A DNA stretch of 64,000 nt from Ardenticatena maritima (lineage in GTDB: Bacteria > Chloroflexota > Anaerolineae > Ardenticatenales > Ardenticatenaceae): contig NZ_LGKN01000003.1 of assembly GCF_001306175.1 (NCBI RefSeq), positions 434,001-498,000 on the forward strand. Reading direction: 5' to 3'. Within the stretch, counting starts at the first letter, position 1, and each line of letters begins with the position of its first letter. Below the pieces are notes generated by a model. It was given only the letters and a program-made list of their open reading frames with translations. It ran no database searches and was not told the DNA's origin. This document shows, piece after piece, positions 1 to 7,855 of this stretch. The translations under genes and the position numbers were made by a program.

Positions 1-2
1 AA

Positions 3-647
3 ATTCCCGGTGCGCTCACGGGGGGCGCGCTGGGGGCGCTCTTTGGCGCATCGGTGGGGGAACTTTTTATGGAACTTGAACGCTCGCGGTTTGGCGCACT
101 GGCGCTTGGCGGCGTGCTTGGCGGTGTCGGTGCGGGGGCGTTTTTCGCGCTCCGCTTGCCGCCGGAGCAAATGGGGGGCGCTATTCTTGCCGCTTTCACG
201 GGCGCCGTCGCCGGCGCAATTCTCGCGTCCATGCTGGTCTGGGTGCGCCGTGATGGACCGGCACTCTGGCGCGCTTTTCTGGCAACCACTGCCACGCTCG
301 ACACGGATGCGCCCGTGCTCAACCGTTTTCGCCTGACCGTCGCCCTCAGCGGCATGGGGGCGTTTTTGGCGCTGCTGAGCGGCTGGCTTCAGCGGATGGC
401 GTTGCCGGTGGTGGCTGGGTTGGCGCTGGTGGGGCTGGCGCTCGGATTCGTGAACGGGTACGGCGGCACGCGCACGGTGCGCGGCACCGCGTTGGGGACG
501 TTCGCCGGGCTGGTGCTGGGGCTACTGGGCGGCGTGCTGGGTGTTGGGGCGTCGTTTTTCGCCACGCTCATCTCCGGGCTTGCGCTGGGCATGTTGTTGG
601 GCGGCGTGGGCGGCATGCTCTTCCCGATAGGTGGACGCCATGAATGA
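3..647 (+). CDS. Glycine-rich multi-pass membrane protein, 5'-truncated by window edge
   Basis: The frame is already open at base 3 and continues upstream of the window, so the N-terminus is missing. The first internal start would be GTG at 54. The visible part alternates hydrophobic Gly/Ala/Leu-rich segments (for example GGVLGGVGAGAFFAL and LLGGVLGVGASFFATLISG) with short polar loops, giving roughly five membrane spans or glycine-zipper helices. No catalytic motif is visible and I do not recognise a family. It overlaps the next gene by eight bases (methyltransferase ATG at 640, stop TGA at 645-647), so the two are probably translationally coupled. Function unknown. Confidence 0.7.
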   Translation: MPGALTGGALGALFGASVGELFMELERSRFGALALGGVLGGVGAGAFFALRLPPEQMGGAILAAFTGAVAGAILASMLVWVRRDGPALWRAFLATTATLDTDAPVLNRFRLTVALSGMGAFLALLSGWLQRMALPVVAGLALVGLALGFVNGYGGTRTVRGTALGTFAGLVLGLLGGVLGVGASFFATLISGLALGMLLGGVGGMLFPIGGRHE

Positions 648-1374
648 CGTGCGCTACTACCAAACCCGTGGGCGCTGGTTGGCGGGCGCTATTCGCGCGG
701 GCACATTCACACCCGAAGACGCTCAGCCGCGTTTCGAGTTTCTCATGCAGACCCCCATTGCGCGGGCGCGCCGTCTGCTGCACATTGGCAGCGGCACAGC
801 CGGCGTGAGTTTGCTGCTTGGGCGGCATGGTTTTCGCCCCGTGGCGGTTGAATTGTCGGCAGACCTTGCCGCGCTCGCGCGTGAAGCCTCGCTGGCGCGT
901 GGGTGGGCGGTGGCGGTGTTGAACGAAGATTTCCGCACGTTAGACTTTCCGCCCTACTTCGACGCGATTTTGGCTGACGGTATGTTGCCCTTTGGGCAGC
1001 CTTCCGAAGCCGAAACCGTCGAAGCGGTGCAAAAAGTGGCGGATTTGCTGCGACCAGGCGGCTATTTGCTCTTTGGCTCGCCTGAATGGCGACCAGCGCC
1101 GACGTGGCGACGCCGCTACACCACGCCGCAAGGCGAGGTACTGGAAGAAGCCGTTTTCGACGCCGAGACGCGCACCGTCCTGCGCACGTTGACCCCGCCG
1201 GAGGGGGAACCGCTGACACTGCGTCGGCGGTGGCAGACGCCGGCTGAAATGCGCGCCATGCTCGAAACAGCCGGGTTGGTGGTGGTTCAGCAGTGGCGTG
1301 CTTTCGACCCACAAGCCGCCTGGCAAGAGGCGGAAGATGGGACGGGGCTGGTTTGGTTGGCGCGTCGTCGCTAG
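640..1374 (+). CDS. Class I SAM-dependent methyltransferase
   Basis: 244 residues. Motif I reads LLHIGSGTAGVSLLLG (about residues 46-61). An acidic motif II (AVELSADL) and the post-motif LLRPGGYLLFGSPEW (about 140-155) follow, as in Rossmann-type methyltransferases. The substrate is not evident. ATG 640 is chosen because it overlaps the preceding stop; an upstream in-frame GTG at 631 is less likely. The last 101 bases of this gene (1273-1373) recur at 12580-12683, on the far side of the Rhs island and next to the def promoter. The ancestral order was therefore probably methyltransferase then def, and the island now separates them. Confidence 0.85.
   Translation: MNDVRYYQTRGRWLAGAIRAGTFTPEDAQPRFEFLMQTPIARARRLLHIGSGTAGVSLLLGRHGFRPVAVELSADLAALAREASLARGWAVAVLNEDFRTLDFPPYFDAILADGMLPFGQPSEAETVEAVQKVADLLRPGGYLLFGSPEWRPAPTWRRRYTTPQGEVLEEAVFDAETRTVLRTLTPPEGEPLTLRRRWQTPAEMRAMLETAGLVVVQQWRAFDPQAAWQEAEDGTGLVWLARRR
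1273..1373 (+). repeat. Left copy of 101-bp direct repeat flanking the Rhs island
   Basis: This is the 3' end of the methyltransferase gene. It matches 12580-12683 except for a 3-base CAA insertion and two substitutions in the right copy. The two copies differ at the stop codon, TAG here and TAA on the right. They bracket everything Rhs-like in the window. Confidence 0.9.
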
Positions 1375-1382
1375 TACGACAA

Positions 1383-1396
1383 CCGCACTTGTGCGG
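1383..1396. repeat. Short perfect palindrome beside the island's left edge
   Basis: CCGCAC-TT-GTGCGG lies nine bases after the methyltransferase stop, at the left boundary of the island. It could be part of a lost element end or a weak terminator. No T-run follows it. Confidence 0.4.
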
Positions 1397-1514
1397 ATAG
1401 AGTTTCTCGACTGTGATAGCGGTAAAGCCAAGGGGAGAGCGGACTGGACGAATTACGAAGTGCGTTCCTGACACAGTTGGTACCGGTATATCATGCTCTC
1501 CATGATGGCCATGC

Positions 1515-1661
1515 ATGGTTCGTCTCTCCGCTGCCGGGCAACGGAAAAAAGGGGCCAAGTTGGGATTGGCCGACCTGACGGTGCTGGAAGTGCGTCGGCT
1601 GCTGGCGGTGACGTTCCCCCTCCCCCCGCATTCGGTGGAGCTGTGGTATAAACCCCGATAA
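1515..1661 (+). pseudogene. Possible transposase C-terminal remnant
   Basis: A 48-codon open stretch whose core (LADLTVLEVRRLL) resembles the conserved C-terminal segment of several DDE transposases, in which a 'LTxxEVRRLL' helix precedes the end of the protein. Nothing upstream extends it, and no terminal inverted repeats could be paired. It sits in the 520-bp gene-poor stretch 1375-1895, which otherwise holds only a short palindrome and a promoter. The identification is weak and rests on a short pattern. Confidence 0.3.
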
Positions 1662-1725
1662 GCGCGGTTGTAGTAATAGGCAATTGGTATTATCCACTGC
1701 TCTTCGAGCACTTCCCTTGGGCGAT

Positions 1726-1752
1726 TTGACAATGTCACCAACGGCGTATAAT
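1726..1752 (+). promoter_or_regulatory. Consensus sigma-70 promoter
   Basis: Perfect TTGACA (1726-1731) and TATAAT (1747-1752), separated by 15 bases, which is slightly short. It lies about 145 bases upstream of the GGAGG and ATG at 1896, and would drive the first toxin-tip/immunity pair of the island. Divergence from the surrounding GC-rich sequence makes it stand out. Confidence 0.6.
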
Positions 1753-1895
1753 AGCGCCCGTTTTTGAAGCAGAAAGGCCGCGGCATCGCGGCATATCCGC
1801 AAACACTTCGGTCGTCTTCTTGTCGTCTTCGAGTCGTTCTCTGCAAAGGCTGCTGCTGTCAACCACATATAACTTTCACTCCCGGAGGAAATCTT

Positions 1896-2133
1896 ATGGT
1901 GCATTTACGCCAGCTTGTACGTGTGGGGTTCATTAGCACTACCGGACTATAACTCAGCTACTCGCATCTCCGTTTTCAAGATTTCTGCAGGCACAACCAT
2001 TATCCGAGGAAAGGTAGCTTCACAAGTTCAAGACCCGCGTTTTGGTCCCTATGCAACGGGGGGCGGAATACAGATTTACCTTCCCAACCCCGAAAGTGCT
2101 ATGTTGCTTGGCCCTCTTGATGTAACCAAGTAA
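1896..2133 (+). pseudogene. Module 1: truncated, frameshifted Rhs-type toxin tip
   Basis: A good ribosome binding site (CGGAGGAA) precedes ATG 1896, but that frame stops at 1952. A second frame, open from 1915 to 2133, carries the recognisable sequence. That sequence ends with an AGTTIIRGKVASQ strand and a GGGIQIYLPNP motif. This arrangement occurs at the C-terminus of polymorphic toxins with an ADP-ribosyl/TNT-like fold (family resemblance only). No Rhs core is left in front of it. I read it as the last 70 or so residues of a toxin tip with one frameshift near 1915. A small acidic gene in the immunity position follows 11 bases later. Confidence 0.45.
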
Positions 2134-2143
2134 GAGGAATGCC

Positions 2144-2440
2144 TTGGAAGAGAGAACTGTGGAAGAGAAAATTAAGGCGCTACTCGCTCAAGCCAAGGAC
2201 GCTGCTCAGGAGCCTCAATCCCACTGGCTTCTGCCCCACGTTATTAATGTACTTGAGGCGATGCTAGATTGTCTTCCAGATCAAAAGGCCCTTTTAGGAG
2301 CAGCTGGTGCGCTAGGACGGATTGTGACCGATGATTACGCCTTTTCCGAGAGTCCACTAGGAGGTGAACTGCTTGACCTTGTCACCGAGATCGTTTCTCA
2401 ATGCGACCCTCGGTTCCGAAGAGTGAGTGGCGAAGAGTAA
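2144..2440 (+). CDS. Module 1: small acidic protein, candidate immunity protein
   Basis: 98 residues starting at TTG 2144, after AAGAGGAATGCC. It is acidic, soluble, probably all-helical, and has no signal peptide. It follows the toxin-tip remnant directly, the usual position of a cognate immunity gene. No named Imm family is recognised. Because it has no export signal, it would act in the cytosol, which would fit an ADP-ribosyl or nuclease type target. The function is inferred from position only. Confidence 0.5.
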   Translation: MEERTVEEKIKALLAQAKDAAQEPQSHWLLPHVINVLEAMLDCLPDQKALLGAAGALGRIVTDDYAFSESPLGGELLDLVTEIVSQCDPRFRRVSGEE

Positions 2441-2556
2441 CGGAGTAGATTGTACATTTGAATGTACCTTAACAACCGAATCCGTCTTTCCCTGCAGAGG
2501 CCTATCACACCGCCAGCTGACCGCAGAGGCTGGTCGGCTTCCTGGGAGAGGGCTGG

Positions 2557-3642
2557 GTGACGGACGAAAGCTGCCCTCCAGAGGGCGGCGTGCTGTATTA
2601 CTTCCTCCCCGACCACCTGGGGTCCACGGTCACGCTGGCGAATGCGGATGGCACGGTCAGCGGCCGGTTGTGGTATTATCCCTACGGGGAGGCGCGAGCG
2701 GGCTGGGGGAGTGTTCCCACGCCACCGCTTCACCGGCCAGCGCTGGGATGACGCCCTGGCCTTTATGACTACAACGCCCGCCATTACGACCCCGCCCTCG
2801 GTCGCTTCACGCAACCGGACACCATCGTACCGGAGCCAGGAAACCCGCAGGCGCTGAACCGCTATGCCTACGTCTACAACAACCCGTTACGGTACACGGA
2901 CCCGAGTGGGCATATACCTTGCTATGGGGATCCTCTTCTGGGAGAATGCAGCTGGTCAGGTACAGGCCACCACACTGTCCATCAACGGGGGCGAAGACGC
3001 GATATCGCGACGTACACTCGTTTCATTTTACGTGAAGTGCGCAATCCGGATGCTGGCGTGACCGACGTAGAAGCTTTTGCCCAAATCCTCAACTTCGCTG
3101 CTGGCTTTGGGACGGACACCCAAGCATGGGCCGATGACATCACGGCTGTCATCTTGGGCACCGCCGGACCCTGGACGCTCATCACGGCTTTACCCGTTAA
3201 ATTTCGCGAGTGGCGTGGAGGCCCCCGTCTACCGGAGTTTGGTGATACCGGATTCCATGAGGCTTATCAAGATGGGCACAATCAAATCTACCATTGGTGG
3301 GCATATGTGAACACAGCCATTCAGGGCGGATGGGTTGGTGCCATCCTTGTGGGTATACCTGCGAATGACATACATGAATTCGTGGACTTCACAGAATCTC
3401 TCAAACCGCCCAAGGAGCGAGGAGCGTCGTGGCAAGACTACGCGCTTTCCTACAACGGCCTGGCTTTTGGGTTAGCCCTCTATGAAGGGATAATTACACC
3501 GGATACTGCCGCAGATGCTGCACGGCGGGCCTTGATAACAGACCTACGCGATCCGGTGACTCGCTGGCTGGCCTCGACAGGCAACAGTTGGCTACCTCCT
3601 AATGTGGTAGGTGCCGGACTGGATCGGTTACTTGGTCGATAG
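2557..3642 (+). pseudogene. Module 2: Rhs core plus unclassified C-terminal effector, two compensating indels
   Basis: The frame starts at GTG 2557 and encodes a typical Rhs core (YYFLPDHLGSTVTLANADG, then PYGEA). It loses two bases near 2722 and one near 2757 compared with the intact cores at 7560-7600 and 9405-9450, and runs into TGA 2749-2751. After the second deletion it returns to the original frame through DPALGRF, NRYAYVYNNPLRY and TDPSGH (2870-2912) and stays open to 3642. The tip (about 240 residues) contains HEAYQDGHNQIYHWW and NDIHEFVDF segments with conserved-looking His/Asp/Asn residues. It matches no toxin family I can name. The lipoprotein gene immediately downstream suggests an envelope target. 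Confidence 0.65.
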
Positions 3643-3652
3643 GAGGGGAACC

Positions 3653-4174
3653 ATGAGAGTGCGGAAGTGGTGGCTAGTTCCATTGCTGCTATTGCTGGTG
3701 TTGGGAGGGGGGTGTCAACGGATAGCAGAAATACAAGAGGCGAGACGAGCGGCTGCCACGGCCAAAGCGGAGCGATATCCTTGGGCCGTGTATCCCATCA
3801 GCGAAGAGAGCAAGCAAGTGCTGTGTGATGCACTGGATTTGCCTGCTGGGGACCCATTCTGCGAGCCGGGACGTCCTGTCGACCATTGGGATGTGTACAA
3901 AAAGGTGAAAGCACTTTTTCCTCCGGGCACGCCCTATGCGGAGGTGGAGGCGAAGTTGGGGCGCTTCCCTCATGTGAAGGAGGAAAGTCGACAGCCCGAT
4001 GGGACATTAGTGGGACTCCGGTATGTTTATCAACTCACGGAATACGAAGGAGCATGCATATATTTCCAGCTAGATTTAAAGAGCAAAAAATTGGTCACGA
4101 GGGTTTATGCGACGACCTTGGGCAGCGGCCCTCAACGGATCAAATGCGGCCCGGCGGATAGACCGAAAAAATAG
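3653..4174 (+). CDS. Module 2: lipoprotein, candidate immunity protein
   Basis: 173 residues. ATG 3653 has an AGGAGGGG site seven bases upstream and lies ten bases after the effector stop. The N-terminus MRVRKWW, a Leu-rich segment and LGGGC (Cys21) form a lipoprotein signal. The mature part has four further Cys residues and no recognised domain. A surface-anchored lipoprotein in the immunity position implies protection against a toxin acting outside the cytoplasmic membrane. This is inference from position and signal type. Confidence 0.65.
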   Translation: MRVRKWWLVPLLLLLVLGGGCQRIAEIQEARRAAATAKAERYPWAVYPISEESKQVLCDALDLPAGDPFCEPGRPVDHWDVYKKVKALFPPGTPYAEVEAKLGRFPHVKEESRQPDGTLVGLRYVYQLTEYEGACIYFQLDLKSKKLVTRVYATTLGSGPQRIKCGPADRPKK

Positions 4175-4340
4175 GGAGGTTTCAACAGTTTGATTGCTCA
4201 ACCATCCAGCACACAACAGAGGGATAAACGAGCTGCTATTCTTCCATTAACTTTCTCAACCCATCTACGCCGGAGGAAGAAAGCCAGGGCGGGGGCGGGG
4301 CATTCGGCTGGAGGGAGAATGTCCTGCAGAGCTGCAAAGT

Positions 4341-5023
4341 CTGAACCGCTACGCGTACGTTAACAACAACCCGTTGCGGTACTCGGATCCGAGTGGGCAT
4401 GCTGCTATTTGCGGTGTAGTAGGTGAGTCCTGTGAAGGTCCGTTTAAGGCAACACTTGTTTCTCCTGAGAGTAAGATAGCCGAAATCGACCGTTTGCGTC
4501 GTAGGGTGACCGGTCCTATATTTGGTCAACTAAATGTTATCGACAAATTGAGCGTATTGGACTCAATATAACCGGATATCCCTGGATGGACGCAGATCTC
4601 TGGAAATACGTCCTCACAGGAGAGGCCAGTATAGGCGTGGGTCAAGTACGAGTTGATACGGCTATGAAATTAGAAACAAAAAATCTTGTCATCCCCTACA
4701 CACCAAATGTACTTCTCATCGGGCGGAGAGGAGCAATCGCTCTGCGGTTGAGTGTTGATCCGGCTAATATTCAATATATTGCCGCTAACATCTTAGATAT
4801 TCAAACTACTGTCCATAGATATGCAGCAGATTTGAACCTAACTACAGAACAGCAGCGAGTTTTGATAATCAATGGTTATAATGTAGGAAAAGAAAATATT
4901 GAGAAGGCCTTGATAGAAGCACAGCAAGGTTCTCCTCAAGCCTTGAGCGATTATTTGGCATGGCCTTATGCACATCGGGGGATTTTTTCCATCTACTATT
5001 CCTTTCGGAGTAACGCACCATGA
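4341..5023 (+). pseudogene. Module 3: Rhs tip with lysozyme-like domain, frameshifted
   Basis: LNRYAYVNNNPLRY and SDPSGH (4341-4400) mark the end of an Rhs core. That frame continues to TAA 4569-4571. The protein resumes in another frame (continuous from before 4586 to 5023), so one frameshift lies near 4560. The second part has TGEASIGVGQVRVDTA followed by DPANIQYIAANILDIQ and INGYNVG. This is the order seen in lysozyme/transglycosylase-like domains: an active-site Glu, then the 'GVGQ..TA' strand, then the 'NI.Y.A' helix. It is probably a peptidoglycan-cleaving toxin. The local GC content is clearly lower than in flanking housekeeping genes. Confidence 0.55.
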
Positions 5024-5652
5024 GAGTTAAACCATATATTGGGGCTATTGTATTCCTGCTTCTCTTCACAACTGCCTGTGGCTTGATGGAAAGGGAAAAG
5101 ACCAAGCCATTGCTCCCCAACTTTACTATGGAACGGATAAAAGACGGCTACTCCTTGGCTCTTAGTGAAGCCCGAGAGTGGAGTCACAAGGCGTACTTAG
5201 AGTCCGTTGATGCTATTTACCGAAGAGATCGTGAGGAGTGGAAGATATCAAAAGCATCATATACGTTTGTGGATAAAGATACAAAGACTTACATCGTTAT
5301 AGAAATTAACAAAGCAGAGGGAGAGTTGCTTATTACTCCCCCTGGTCGTATTGGTGTCAGCACCAGTATAGTCACTACTTCCCAATTTTATCTCGAACGT
5401 AACAAGGATGAGACAGAGGCGTTGTACAAATCCATCGCTATTCTGGGGGATATGACAGAAAAATGCGGAATTGAAAAGGTAATTATCGCCGGAGCACCTT
5501 ACGCATATCAAGGATGGGATGTCCGTTTTGTCAACCCACGGTGGATTACTTTGTCGCCCCTCTTTCTTGCAGAGATTTATGTGAATGCAGAAACCGGTGA
5601 TATAGTCAGAAGAGACCTCAGTAATCTGTGGAAAATTTGTAATACAAAATAG
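5020..5652 (+). CDS. Module 3: lipoprotein, candidate immunity to lysozyme-like tip
   Basis: 210 residues. ATG 5020 overlaps the effector stop (ATGA), so the pair is translationally coupled. MRVKPYIGAIVFLLLFTTAC gives a lipoprotein signal with Cys20. The mature region is mixed alpha/beta with no named family. An extracellular lipoprotein is what a peptidoglycan hydrolase toxin would require of its immunity protein. The gene is AT-rich compared with the chromosome, suggesting acquisition by transfer. Confidence 0.65.
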   Translation: MRVKPYIGAIVFLLLFTTACGLMEREKTKPLLPNFTMERIKDGYSLALSEAREWSHKAYLESVDAIYRRDREEWKISKASYTFVDKDTKTYIVIEINKAEGELLITPPGRIGVSTSIVTTSQFYLERNKDETEALYKSIAILGDMTEKCGIEKVIIAGAPYAYQGWDVRFVNPRWITLSPLFLAEIYVNAETGDIVRRDLSNLWKICNTK

Positions 5653-5689
5653 TGATGTAGAGCCTGGTTGCTGTTTTGGGATGTATTCA

Positions 5690-5788
5690 CCCACATAACG
5701 TTCGAGGCGTTAGAGCGGGCGCTGCGGGCTATAGACGAACGGATGGACCTGCGTCTTGGCAAGTCCAAGCCCCTTAAGCAAAACGCTC
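5690..5788 (+). pseudogene. Short C-terminal remnant, possibly transposase
   Basis: An open stretch ending at TAA 5786-5788 reads VFTHITFEALERALRAIDER and then LGKSKPLKQNAP. It is hydrophilic, helical and basic at the end, and has no start codon or upstream domain. It sits between two Rhs modules and ends in an inverted repeat, so a mobile-element tail is plausible. I cannot name a family. Confidence 0.25.
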
Positions 5789-5800
5789 CTTAAGGGCTTT
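5767..5800 (+). terminator. Terminator-like hairpin
   Basis: AAGCCCCTTAAG and CTTAAGGGCTTT form a stem with one bulged base around a ten-base loop, ending in TTT. It overlaps the end of the short remnant frame and separates module 3 from the module 4 core fragment. Confidence 0.45.
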
Positions 5801-5874
5801 GCTCTCTACCGGCCAGCGCTGGGATGACGGATGAGGGCCCTCACTCACCTCTCAGCTCGTCTGCGACGGGCTTC

Positions 5875-5912
5875 CCCTCCTCCCTCTCCCAACCTTGGGA
5901 GAGGGAGGAGGG
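5875..5912. repeat. 18-bp-arm palindrome inserted in Rhs core (copy A)
   Basis: The left arm (5875-5892, CCCTCCTCCCTCTCCCAA) and right arm (5895-5912) are perfect complements around a CC centre. They sit inside a larger CCCTCAC...GGGGAGAAGG element that replaces about 36 bases of Rhs core. It resembles the dispersed 'CCTCTCCC' palindromes found in several Chloroflexota and cyanobacteria. Confidence 0.75.
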
Positions 5913-6044
5913 CCGGGGAGAAGGTCAGGTACGGGCCGACGTTTATATGGAGGGAGAGGGCACGACCCCGCCCTCGGTCGCTTCACGCAACCGGACACCA
6001 TCGTACCGGAGCCAGGAAACCCGCAGGCGCTGAACCGCTACGCT

Positions 6045-6064
6045 GGGCGCACAGCCATGCGCCC
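6045..6064. repeat. Short palindrome in Rhs NRYA/NNPL codons (copy A)
   Basis: GGGCGCA-cagcca-TGCGCCC replaces the YVRNNP codons of the core and shifts the frame. The same element is at 7819-7838 and, with GGGCGCG arms, at 12528-12547. Confidence 0.7.
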
Positions 6065-6084
6065 CAACGTCCCCGCTGCGGTAC

Positions 6085-6810
6085 ACGGACCCGAGTGGGC
6101 ACGCAGTATGTATTGATATACAATGTGACCTTGTTCAAACACCCATAAGTAGCAGGCCCACCCTGCGGGGCATTATTCCACCGCCGATTCAGTATATTTA
6201 CAAGGAGATGGTACACAATGCGCAGAGTTCGCTGGTAAAGGCTATGCAATTAGCGAATGCCGTGTCCCGGTTTGGTGGTTTTAGCACATTGTTAGGCAAA
6301 GCCGCCACCTACAGCATTTGGGCGTCCCAAGTTATGGATGCGCGAATCAAAAAGTATGCTGGGCCTTTAGCCCCGAAAATTGCAAACTGGGACCACAAGC
6401 CCATTTTGCTTGATGAGGTAAACTCACCTGTACCAGAGATTCCCGACGAAAGTCCCGGAAAGCCTAAGGGGTGATCAACTGTTGGATCACTTCTATATCG
6501 ATTCGACATATGGTCGAACATTCACTACGGGTACGTGGGTCGGGCCTCTGATTTCTCTCAACTTGAGTTGACAGGAGAAGCGGGGATCGAGCAGATTGGC
6601 TCGAATTTGTATAACAAGACTGTATCGCATCGTTCTTCGGGGGCTGACAATTGGGCAGCTTCCTGGGATGATCCGTCGGACAACGCAGCCATTCAGATAG
6701 GTATTCAACTGTGGAACAAATACGGGTTGGCGGTGAAACCAGCCGATCTTTACTTGGCTGTGTTAGAGGAGCCTCGTCTGGCTACACAACCGTTGGGAGG
6801 TACACCATGA
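6085..6810 (+). pseudogene. Module 4: Toxin-44-like Rhs tip with one in-frame TGA
   Basis: After the palindromic insertion, one frame runs from TDPSGH (6085) to 6810 with a single interruption, TGA 6472-6474. On either side of the stop the sequence reads like one domain: NWDHKPILLD before it, and SNIHYGYVGRASDFS, AGIEQI and DDPSDNAAIQIGIQLW after it. The order WDHKP, HYGYVG, AG..Q and DDP.D is that of the 'bacterial toxin 44' family as I remember it. The stop makes the gene a pseudogene unless it is read through. It overlaps the next gene's start by ATGA. Confidence 0.55.
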
Positions 6811-7463
6811 GTGAGCGGTGGCGTGTAGGGTGTATGTTATATATGCTTATGTTGCTTCTAGGTGGACTCGCTTTAGGGGGATGCGTGGCGCGGTATTATC
6901 AATCTACGCAGAGGGAACCAGAACTCCCTGTAAACCAGTTCCTGCAAAAGCAATTCGAGGCTTTGCCACCTGGATGGACTTTTCATAAGGTAAGCGCCTC
7001 GGATATATGGACCGACACCGATTTCACCAGGGCACGGTGGGCTGTTGCGAGCGGATTCCAGTATGAGGTCACGTTAGAAACGTACAGGCGGAACCAGATC
7101 CACGAAGAGATCCATGTCTTCTGGAATTCCTTCGCTGCTAAAGTAAACTCGCGCCCTTCACCATCAAGTGTGAATGCAGGGAAAGGATACGTTCCGAAAG
7201 GATGGATATATCACCCACCCAATGCCAATCAATTCGAGTTTGGTTGTGAGGGTGGAGATGGAGTTGCCCAGCCAGAATGGTGTAGATTAATCCTACGTTA
7301 CGAAGAGTATGTCATCGTTCTTTCCACCCCTATTGCAGACTACATGACTCTTGAGGACTTGAAGCAATTGCTGGAAGTGATCGATCGAGAGATGGTCGAT
7401 TTTCTGCGACATTCCGCCCTGCGTCCCGGGCCACGCAAAGTGCCGGAGTTACTTGACCCTTGA
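6807..7463 (+). CDS. Module 4: lipoprotein, candidate immunity protein
   Basis: 218 residues. ATG 6807 overlaps the toxin-tip stop and has GGGAGG upstream. A long hydrophobic segment ends in LALGGC (Cys26), a good lipobox. The mature protein is soluble with an extra Cys pair (GCEGG and WCRL). It would sit on the outer face of the membrane. No named immunity family is recognised; the role is inferred from coupling and position. Confidence 0.65.
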   Translation: MSERWRVGCMLYMLMLLLGGLALGGCVARYYQSTQREPELPVNQFLQKQFEALPPGWTFHKVSASDIWTDTDFTRARWAVASGFQYEVTLETYRRNQIHEEIHVFWNSFAAKVNSRPSPSSVNAGKGYVPKGWIYHPPNANQFEFGCEGGDGVAQPEWCRLILRYEEYVIVLSTPIADYMTLEDLKQLLEVIDREMVDFLRHSALRPGPRKVPELLDP

Positions 7464-7494
7464 TTCATAGGACCTACCACTCCGTGGGAACGCC

Positions 7495-7583
7495 TCAAGG
7501 CCGGATGGCACGGTCAGCGGCTGGTATCCCTACGGGGAGGCGCGAAAGGGTTGGGAGCGTGTGCCCACGCCCTACCGCTTCAC
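7495..7583 (+). pseudogene. Module 5: Rhs core fragment
   Basis: DGTVSGWYPYGEA-type core sequence followed by RVPTPYRFTGQRWDD, with a short internal deletion compared with 2640-2700. It leads directly into the repeated core fragment at 7584. No start codon with a ribosome binding site is evident. It shows the undeleted CCCACGCCCTACCGC version of the site where module 2 lost two bases. Confidence 0.6.
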
Positions 7584-7648
7584 CGGCCAGCGCTGGGATG
7601 ACGGATGAGGGCCCTCACTCACCTCTCAGCCCGTCTGCGACTGGCTTC

Positions 7649-7686
7649 CCCTCCTCCCTCTCCCAACCTTGGGAGAGGGAGGAGGG
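7649..7686. repeat. 18-bp-arm palindrome inserted in Rhs core (copy B)
   Basis: Same perfect inverted repeat as 5875-5912, at the identical place in the core. Confidence 0.75.
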
Positions 7687-7818
7687 CCGGGGAGAAGGTC
7701 AGGTACGGGCCGACGTTTATATGGAGGGAGAGGGCACGACCCCGCCCTCGGTCGCTTCACGCAACCGGACACTATCGTGCCGGAGCCAGGAAACCCGCAG
7801 GCGCTGAACCGGTACGCT

Positions 7819-7838
7819 GGGCGCACAGCCATGCGCCC
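7819..7838. repeat. Short palindrome in Rhs NRYA/NNPL codons (copy B)
   Basis: GGGCGCA-cagcca-TGCGCCC, as at 6045-6064. Confidence 0.7.
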
Positions 7839-7855
7839 CAACGTCCTCGCTGCGG

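Larger units (their letters stand above)
5810..6105 (+). repeat. Rhs core fragment carrying two palindromic insertions (copy A)
   Basis: About 296 bases nearly identical to 7584-7879, an offset of 1774 with fewer than ten differences. It encodes GQRWDD, then a foreign GC-rich palindromic element in place of the ALGLYDYNARYY codons. DPALGRFTQPD and NRYA follow, then a second short palindrome in place of the YVRNNPL codons, and finally TDPSGH. Both insertions disrupt the reading frame. Confidence 0.85.

Noticed and set aside
743-1846. 367-codon minus-strand frame across the methyltransferase and island edge
   Set aside because: It spans the island boundary, has no start site signals, and is Arg/Pro/Ala-rich shadow sequence.
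6472-6474. Selenocysteine at the in-frame TGA of module 4
   Set aside because: No hairpin of bacterial SECIS type was recognised just downstream and the family has no known Cys/Sec there; a nonsense mutation is simpler.
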